Origin: Heligmosomoides polygyrus polygyrus
Lineage: Eukaryota > Nematoda > Chromadorea > Rhabditida > Heligmosomidae
Direction: 5' to 3'
Assembly: GCA_947396885.1 (NCBI GenBank)
Contig: OX377201.1
Coordinates: 65,818,983 to 65,882,982, forward strand
Length of the DNA stretch: 64,000 nt
In this document: in pieces, positions 56,815-64,000 of the stretch
Layout: each line of letters begins with the position of its first letter
How positions within the stretch are numbered: the first letter of the stretch is position 1
Notes under the pieces: model-generated
The model's input: only the letters and a program-made list of their open reading frames with translations
Told to the model about the DNA's origin: nothing
Databases searched by the model: none
Made by a program: the position numbers and the translations under genes

Positions 56815-57943
56815 CAGGGATGTGCGGCATTTCTGTATCCGTGTTCCGTATATCGGTTTCCTGCAGTTTTGTGCTCTTCTGTTCCGCTTCGTGTTCCGCC
56901 TGTTTTTGGACCGGAAGGGGAAACGGAAATGGGTCCTGTTCAACACTAGTTTCCTATTGAACACAATCAGCTCATCAGTTTAATAGTTCTTCTTCATATA
57001 ATTGTGAGAGAAATACTGCTTTACAACTCAAGTATTAATATTCTGAATAGTGGTTAGGTTACCAAAAAACAACTCAAAAATGGCAACTGATGAACGCAAG
57101 GCAAAACTAAAGTGTCAGCAAAGGACATGTATGTATTCCGTGCCATGAAAGCCACTCAGCATTTCAACGATCACAGAATTCTTGTTCCACTAGTTACAAA
57201 TAGCCACAAAAACTTGGTAGGCATGTAGCGCAGTACCATGAAGCAAAGGGTTCAGCGAAGGTTGTGTGATTCGCCCGTCTGCTCCAAGATTACATCGATG
57301 CTCCTGATCTAACAAGGGAACGACACTAGATGACCATGGAACATTGGAATGAGACGCATATCACGGGATGCGGCTTTGAACGCTGATTCCAAATACAATG
57401 TATGTACGCGTCCCTTTCCTGCGTGCGCATCTGTGAACGGAGTTGTGGACCATTTTCAGTTTCAGCATGTTCCCTTTGCCTTTTAGCTGCGCGCTGGGTC
57501 GACGAATCACAAAAGGGCGAGCTCAAGTAGCTTGTAAACTGTGCCTCCTTCGTGCAGTGGTGGGTGCCGCAGGGGGTAGGGGAGCGGCGTGGTGGGACGG
57601 GGTGGTCTATGTTTCGACTCCCCTGTGACGCAGGATTTTTGCACTTCCTAAAAAAGATCTGCCGCCATCAACTAAAGCTTTCTATGTCAAATGGCAGGTC
57701 TAGGCGAAATCGATTACCATGACCACAGCACCCATACTTACGTGTGAGTGATCAGTGGCTTTAACAACCCCCTTGGGCGACAGTAAAAGCAGCCTGAGGC
57801 GCCGTTTCAGATGCACTTTTGAAGAAGTGACGGATATGTGTCGATTCTGTTTCCGTGTTTCGTGTTCCGGTTTCGGCTATTTTCGAGCACTTCCATTCCA
57901 TCTTCTTTCTTCCGCTTTTTCCAAAAAAATCCACACATCCCTG
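56815..57943. mobile_element. hAT element, 1.1 kb, second family
   Basis: Ends CAGGGATGTGCGGC and, from the right, CAGGGATGTGTGGAT. CCGTGTTCCG/TTTCCG-type subterminal repeats are present at both ends. The flanking 8-mers ATGCTTAG and GCGATTAG match at five positions, fitting an aged duplication. No transposase seen. Confidence 0.7.
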
Positions 57944-59000
57944 GCGATTAGACTTCCAAAAATTAATCCAATAAAAATCCAATAGATATAATTGTAAGGA
58001 ATACGTTTAAACGTTTGAACGGAAATAAGTATTTGTTGTATAACTATGACTGCAGTGATATATTACATTTTATTCCTAATTTACTTGGTTGTAAAACAAA
58101 ACATAATGTGCAGAATACTAACACTTGATCTATTGATTAGTGTGCGAATTGCTTTCGAATGGGATCACATACATATTCTATTACCACTGTACGAAGAACC
58201 CGTCCAACTTTCCGGAAAACTCCCAGGGAAAAGGGAAAGAGCTTTTGCCTTCCTTTGTTTCGTTTCTTACACTTATTTTTCGCTTTTTTGTATTTTGTAG
58301 CGTTTTTTTTACGTCTTCTACGCCTTTCCAACCCCACTTATGAGACAAATATCAAAAACAGTGAGAAAAGGGACTCCTTGGGAAGCATAAAAAATATTGT
58401 GTGGAAATCAAGCGAGAAAAGCGGCCTAGGAAGTCCAAAAGATACGAAACAACTGCATAGAGAAGTGAAGGCTCACGCAAATAAGGAGCAAGGAGCAAGG
58501 AAAATACCAGCATAAAAATATAAGGACGTAATCGACTGCCTATTTCTACTGATTCAAGTAAGTAGAGGGTTTCCTCGCATCGCAAAGATGCGGCGGAGGT
58601 TCATCGAAAAAATTCATCAGAGGTGAATTTTGTTGAAGAAGAAAATTTCAAAAATGGTGTGTAAAATGTCGTTAATCCAATTAACGGAAATTTTCATCGT
58701 TAAATTTCGTTAAAATGTTTAACGAAAAATGCCGGTAAATACAGCAAATGGCTAAATCATTAAACGTTGAACGCACACCCCTGGTTCAATAAGTGGTTTT
58801 TTCGAAATACCTCATATTCCCTACATGCAGTAGCATATTGAGATTGCTGCTGTTTAGAGATCATAAACCATGCGGCACCGGAAACCTCAGGTGCTACAGG
58901 CATTAATGCGACTCTCTTGGAATTAAAGAAAACCATTCTCCATTTTATAAAATTATACCCAAATACAACCCAAATATCTGTTGTTTCAATACTCTTACTC
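57944..59000. other. No gene recognised; possible hAT end at about 58790
   Basis: At 58775-58792 ACGCACACCCCTGG would be a hAT-type right end (CAGGGGTGTGCGTT), preceded by CGTTAAA-rich repeats from 58665. No left partner was found in the window. Confidence 0.4.
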
Positions 59001-60345
59001 TAATAGTAGTATGGTAATTTACGACGTTTCCTGGACGAAGCTGCTGGGTACATTCAAGTGATTCATTTGCAACGGTGGCGGTAGCGACTGGATAGCCGAG
59101 TGGATGCGATGCGGACTTGCGGAAGAGGGTCTAGGGTTCGATTACGGAGAAGGATATGGGATTTGCTCTGTGGTTTGCTCCCATTTTGCAACTGAAGAGT
59201 ACATTTTGGCTGCGGTAGGGTACTGTATTATTGGCTAGCGGTGAATAAGGGTGACGAATGATAAATGAGTAAAGCCATATAATTGTGATAGTTTAATTAT
59301 AGAAGTATAGTAGGATATATGGAAATCAAAGGATTAGTTTGGTTTTCCTTTCGCACGGGCCCTTAGACGAAAAGCAAACAGACAGAGTACCTGTGCTCAT
59401 CAGTAAGGGAGGGAAGGAAGAAGAAGTTGGTGCTGTGAACTAACCTGAGCTCCTCCTGTTAAGGCTGGACTTGGCGAACTCAATTGAACGCAACGATTTA
59501 AGTTGTTATAGAATTAATGCTATAAAGAGACCACCAGAAATAAATAAACCTTGAACGGAATGCATAAGGAGATGTAGGAAGGGTAGCGAAAGTAGAATAG
59601 ATACAACAACCCGCAGCATTGGCACGGAGAGCGCAACGTGGTTCAACGAAAAGATCCGCAAAGGGGAAGGGAGTTGATTAGTAGAAAAGGAGAATGGTTG
59701 ATAGGGAAGGGTCTCCCGTCTCCTGTAATGCATACGAGAATGGTCAGAAGAGAATACACAGCTAGATAAATACCATAAAGTGGATAAAATATGCTGCACT
59801 TCGCAACAGCTAGTAGAATTGTGAACGTAGCAACAGGAATGAAAGGCAGTCTGCAAACAAGTATGAGGAGCAAAGAGCATCTCTTGATGATGGGTCAAAT
59901 CAATGCTTGTCGACCTTGTTCACGAATGAGGTGACAGTGGAAAACACTTCCAATGTAATTGAGAACATACCAAAGAGGTAATATGGGGGTAGCATCTAAC
60001 GAGAGCTTCCTCAGTGAGACAAAGCATCGTTTAATGGACGTGCGACATTATTCCACACGATAAAACCAGCTTCTTCCACATCTGACAACAGGTTGAAAGG
60101 GGGCTTAGGACACGAAGAAGCTACTCTACCGAAACCGAAATGTAACATTCATTCACAGAAGCACTAAGAGTCCACCTAGGAAACAAAAACCACACCCACG
60201 GAATCGAACCCTCGACCCCTCCCTAAAGGCCGTCCCGCTATCCACTCAGCCATCGATTTGCTGCCGACGCCGTTGCAAATAAATCATTTGAATGTGCACT
60301 GCAGCTTTGTTTAGGAAACGTAGGAAATTTTCATATTACTATAAT
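59001..60345. mobile_element. Inverted pair of tRNA-like repeats, about 1.35 kb in total
   Basis: Outer segments 59001-59147 and 60189-60345 are reverse complements (ACGACGTTTCCTGGACGAAGCTG with CTACGTTTCCTAAACAAAGCTG; CATTTGCAACGG). Each contains a tRNA-like head, TGGATAGCCGAGTGGATGCG with GGGTTCGATTAC at 59087-59147 and TGGCTGAGTGGATAGCGGGA with GGGTTCGATTCC in reverse at 60189-60265. Neither has a plausible anticodon arm. The interior holds no recognisable gene. It may be a non-autonomous element or two SINEs that landed head to head. Confidence 0.55.
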
Positions 60346-60782
60346 CAAAACTTCAGGATCGTATAGGTCACGTTGAGAATCTTTGGAGGAAGTTCATGGG
60401 CCTCCCTTGTACGTGGAGCCGCAGTATAGATGCGTTTTCCTTACCACATTTCTTGTGGAGTGGAACCACTAATCTCAATAGTAAGTCATTTCTAATTTAT
60501 GCTAGTTTTATGAGGTATTTTAGGATCACCCTTTTTCACAATAGCATCAAAACTTTTCAGTTCACTACCTAGTTGTGTCACGGTTTAACCCCTTATTGAT
60601 CGTTCTTTGTTCCTTTTTCGTCGATTTCTTGATATCATGATGATGTTTTTTCTCTCTACGGATTGTTACAGTTTTCCCATTGTGACACACCATGAGTGTA
60701 TGAGGTAAATGAATAAATAAAACTTCTATCAAAAACTAAGCGCCACAGTAGTAAAGAGAAGTTGGTAAAAATTGAATTCAAA
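60346..60782. other. No gene; LINE-like 3' tail at 60660-60722
   Basis: ATTGTGACACACCATGAGTG followed by AAATGAATAAATAAA resembles the tail of the LINE at 31581-31999. It seems to have removed the left terminal repeat of the following mariner. Confidence 0.4.
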
Positions 60783-60839
60783 ATGGATAATCAAAGAGTG
60801 CATTACAGGCATATTTTATTGTCTTACCTCCGAAAGGGC

Positions 60840-61123
60840 GCGTGTAGCGCAGTCGAAGGAGGCGCGACTGTCGCGTGCACCCGATACCAGGTTCCTGGTT
60901 CGGATTTCCCGCCCAGGCCAACCAAGCCTTCCATCCCTCCGGGGTCGGTGAATTAGTACCAGACTTGTCTACGAAGGATAAAGCGCTGACTTGTTCATCG
61001 GCTGGCCACCGCAAGTCATTGTATGGCCAAATACGCTTTCATGTCGCCTCCACGACAGCAGAAGCAGAATGCGCTGGCTCATCCCATAAGGGATTGAGTA
61101 ACGCCGTCCTTTATCCTTATCCT
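60840..61123 (+). mobile_element. tRNA-derived SINE with 16-base target duplication
   Basis: TTACCTCCGAAAGGGC occurs at 60824-60839 and 61124-61139. The element starts GCGTGTAGCGCAGTCGAAGG (A box), has CTGGTTCGGATTTCCCGCC (B box) and ends CGTCCTTTATCCTTATCC. This is the best-preserved SINE of the window, about 284 bp, and defines the family. Confidence 0.9.
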
Positions 61124-61408
61124 TTACCTCCGAAAGGGCAAATAAATGCGCTGCAAGCTCGGAAGAAATTACGAAAGTTTATGGTGAGGACTGCCCTACA
61201 CAACGCCATTGTAGCGATGGTTTGCTCGCTTTCGCTCTCGAAATTTTGACGCAAGATGCACCATGTACTGGTCGAGAAATCACTACCGATGTGGACAAAA
61301 TAGACAGCATTCATCGAAGCTAACCAGAGTTTAACGACTCGTTGGTTGGCTGAGAAACTTCGTCTATCGAATCCAACCGTTTACTTGCGCTTACAACAGT
61401 TTGGTTAG

Positions 61409-62741
61409 GCCTATGTTATACTTCGGCGACGCGTCGCCGACGTCGGCGACGCTATGCTGTAGGGGCTGCTACGCACTGCGTAGCAGCCCGCACATCACAG
61501 CGTCGCCGGCGACGTCGCCGAGAGCTCCGCAGGGGGTGTTATACTTCCCGCCGACGTCGCCGACGTCGCCGAGTCATCCAAGGGTGGCAGAAAATGCGCT
61601 CCGATGGAGTGTTATGACTGTGGGTTGGTTCTTCGTTCCCGGAACTGCCATCATCACCACCGTACTTCGAATTACGAAATCGAGAAGTGCTAAAGACACC
61701 GTCCTGCGAACACAAAAAGCACAATTGATTAAAACACTGAGTGTTTGGGAGGGAGTGGGACCCTAAACCTTAGCTCCCCTTCAATTTGTCACTTTTCTTC
61801 CTTTTTGTGTCCTTCTCAGCCGTTCTGTTCGTATTTTCTAGGCCTATTTGCTTCCTTGTAGAGCAAGTAATACTAAATAGAACTGTGCAGAAGAGTAAGT
61901 AGTGTTGCTTCGCTTTCTCAGATAGTAATGCAAACCTCTGCGAAGAACTCTTTCGAGATAGAATTCTTACTAATTAAGAGTTAAATTTTCCTTTGAACTT
62001 CGAGAATTCCGCGTAAATTTAATTTAAATACGATTTAACGAAAAAGGTCTTTACTAAACCGTCGCTTTTTTGACGTATGATCGGGATAGCCTGCGCCATG
62101 CACTCGTCTGTTATCTTGCATTTTACAATCTATTGATAGTGTTTCGCTTGAATACTTCCCATAATCTCCTTACAAAGTGACCGTATCTTTTGATTTGTGC
62201 TTCTTTTAAAGTTTAAAACTAAAAACACACTATGCCTTGCGAAAAATAAGGGTATCCTAAAAATACAGGTACTTTTGAATGGTTCTAACATTGCTACTAG
62301 TGAAACCTTTGAACACTTATCCATCCTTCTAAAAGCCAAATTTGGTTAGTAAGAGAAAATTCGGCAGATTAACAATGGTTGAGCAGACTGCCGTACATAC
62401 AGAACAAAAAATCATCATCAAGTCTTGAAGCATTAAGAAGAAATAAGAGTTAAAATTTCTTTTGAAGATTAAGAAAAGCTCAAAATGTATGCAAATTCGA
62501 GGCAGATGTGATCACTTAGCCTTTCTATGGGCAGACTGGTTACCAAATGATGACATTGAAAACCCTCTCCGATGCTAAAAATGCGCTCCAATGCTCTCCT
62601 GTCAACGTCGTCCCCGACGCCGCCACAGAATCTGTTGACGACGTCGCCGACGTCGACTACGCGTCTGTGGCGACGTCGGTGACGGGCTGTCGGTGACGGA
62701 TTGCAACGTCGGCGACGCGTCGCCGAAGTAGAACATAGGCC
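61409..62741. mobile_element. 1.3 kb MITE with GGCCTATGTT ends, copy B
   Basis: 3-base duplication TTA (61406-61408, 62742-62744). Ends GGCCTATGTTATACTTCGGCG and its near complement. CGACGTCGGCGACG-rich blocks lie near both ends. The middle matches copy A (GTGTTTGGGAGGGAGTGGGA, CTTTTTGTGTCCTTCTCA, CAGGCTGCCGTACATACAGA-type blocks). It also holds a segment with TGCGCCATGCACTCG (62091), as in the palindromic repeat at 2681. Confidence 0.85.
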
Positions 62742-63209
62742 TTACGTGAACAAGCTCGACGCTTGGGTTCCTCACGAATTAAAGGAATCCCACCTCACCA
62801 AATGCGTTGACATACACGAGGGTGTAGTCAGCTTTGAGCTGCTTCCAAGGAACCAAACTGTTGATTCGAATGCGTACTGTCGTCAGCTATCGAAAATAAA
62901 AGAAGAAATAATATTTAAAAAACGCCCTGAACTGGCCAATCGCAAATGGTGATTGCTCCATTACGATAACGCAAGGCCCACACTTCTATGGTAACAGAGC
63001 TCAACTGGGAACTTGTACTACATCAACGCTACATATAGCCCTGACTCAGCATCATCGAATTATTCAGCTTACCGGATGATGTCAAAAACTCACCCATCAA
63101 AATGGTCAATGTATTACTCACTAATGCTTGCTGTTAATATAAATAAATTCACATTGAAAAAAACGTGAAAATAATGTGAAAAATTCACCATTATCGAACA
63201 ACCCTATTT

Positions 63210-63475
63210 CTTTTTGAAGAAAATTTTTTAATGAGTAGTCATTGTCATTTGATTAGTGTTATGCACTTGTATTGGTGGCATAACACATTCTTTTCAACTG
63301 TACAATTTAGTTGTCAGTACATGATTGGAAATGCGATTGTATATTCTCTGGTACTCTACCAACAACTAAGTTAATTAGCCATCTTCTTTACTTATGAGCC
63401 TCGAGGTGACTAATTCTGGACATGTTTTGTATGAAAATAGAGGCCAAGCCTCCTCTGGCTCTCTCCCTCTTGCAG
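63210..63475. other. Upstream intron-like DNA of the ankyrin exon
   Basis: AT-rich, closing with TCTCTCCCTCTTGCAG at 63460-63475, a strong acceptor. Confidence 0.5.
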
Positions 63476-63724
63476 CGCAGCCTCAGAACGAACTATTCCA
63501 GACTCAGCTTCAACGTTGTCGGTGAAGATCGACGTGCAGCAGGCGGAGAACGCAACGGCCAGCGACTTGACTTCGCTGATTCACAGAGTAGGGTCATTCC
63601 TGTCTAGCAGCATTCCGACTTGATTGAACAGCTCCTTCAGTTCGCAAGGGAAGGCAATGCGGAAGCAGTGCAGGCGATCCTTGTCAAGCAGCCAAGCCTC
63701 GTCAACAAAGCCGACTCAGATGGG
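63476..63724 (+). CDS. Exon of an ankyrin-repeat protein, with a one-base frameshift
   Basis: After CCTCTTGCAG the plus strand reads ASERTIPDSASTLSVKIDV and DLTSLIHRVGSFLSS, reaching TGA near 63630. From 63615 a second frame, one base off, gives DLIEQLLQFAREGNAEAVQA and ILVKQPSLVNKADSDG, followed by the donor GTAGGA. The second part has the helix-turn-helix-loop pattern of an ankyrin repeat (AREGNAEAVQAIL, then VNKADSDG as the loop leading to the next TPLH). The continuation lies beyond the window or in an unseen exon. The missing base may be an assembly error. The protein could be any ankyrin-repeat scaffold or ligase; I do not name it. Confidence 0.5.
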
Positions 63725-64000
63725 GTAGGAGCGTCCTTCTTAACTTTAACGCATTGACGGTTATAGAACTGTTTAACGGTTATAGAACTGTTCGCTGCGG
63801 CCCCCAATCTCGCTTTTTTATAGCTTACGAGTAATCGTTAAATATGTTGGATCCTAGCAATGCTACTGCACTGCGGTCCTGCAGTCATTTACTGGTAAGC
63901 ATTGATAAAAGCAAATAATCGACCACGCACACTATTCAAGCACTTCACAAAATTGATGCTATTCACAAACAGCTATTCACATCTTACAAAAATGGTCGTA
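63725..64000. other. Intron start and window edge
   Basis: Follows the GTAGGA donor. A short block between CCTAG (about 63857) and GTAAGC (about 63894) could be a further exon, but its phase does not fit the ankyrin exon. Confidence 0.3.

Larger units (their letters stand above)
60783..63209 (+). pseudogene. Mariner transposase gene broken by a SINE and a MITE
   Basis: ATG at 60783 begins MDNQRVHYRHILLSYLRKGK, a mariner N-terminus. The SINE 60840-61123 interrupts it; the frame resumes at 61140. About 61290-61405 encodes TTDVDKIDSIHRS and, after shifts, LTTRWLAEKL and NPTVYLRLQQFG; the MITE 61409-62741 interrupts here, and the sequence continues with VNKLDAWVPHELKESHLTKC. The segment between the WVPHEL and the HYDNARP motifs is shortened, the second catalytic region reads LLHYDNARPT, and the third reads YSPDSASSNYSAY. 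A right terminal repeat ATCGAACAACCCTA ends at about 63209. Clearly inactive. Confidence 0.85.

Overview
The window looks like a gene-poor, repeat-dense stretch of a clade V parasitic nematode genome, most likely a strongylid such as a hookworm. The evidence is short phase-compatible introns with TTTCAG acceptors, RTE-type LINEs ending in GAT or GAA runs, a BEL/Pao element with a phlebovirus-like envelope, and many Tc1, mariner, hAT and piggyBac ends. No bacterial gene, operator, rRNA or CRISPR array was seen. All coordinates were read by eye, and family names rest on motifs, terminal repeats and target-site duplications (TSDs), not on a database search.

Layout: 0-10 kb holds one unidentified minus-strand exon (1.0-1.2 kb) and a multi-exon Lys/Glu-rich gene (about 2.16-9.68 kb) whose last intron hosts a mariner and a piggyBac. 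9.9-20.9 kb is a pair of inverted repeats enclosing a 5'-truncated BEL/Pao retroelement (minus strand) and two LINE fragments. 22.1-27.1 kb has an unidentified exon, a possible two-gene operon (24.3-23.7 kb, minus strand), a 1.96 kb near-perfect palindrome and an older inverted repeat around both. 29.56-33.42 kb is a hAT-type element with ATTCG minisatellite ends, containing an inverted-duplicated Tc1 element that itself contains a LINE fragment. 39.39-41.87 kb is a mariner whose left terminal repeat is split by a 1.2 kb MITE. 45.14-51.44 kb is a very large inverted duplication (two 2.5 kb arms, 1.3 kb spacer). 51.9-56.4 kb is an RTE LINE split by a 1.9 kb hAT that carries a SINE and a piggyBac MITE. 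56.8-57.9 kb is another hAT. 60.78-63.2 kb is a mariner gene broken by a tRNA-derived SINE and by a second copy of the 39.4 kb MITE. An ankyrin-repeat exon sits at the right edge.

Most protein-like sequence is dead transposon coding DNA. The few host exons are short, cannot be named from sequence, and two carry single-base frameshifts. The most informative content is the order of insertion events, fixed by TSDs, and the large inverted structures.
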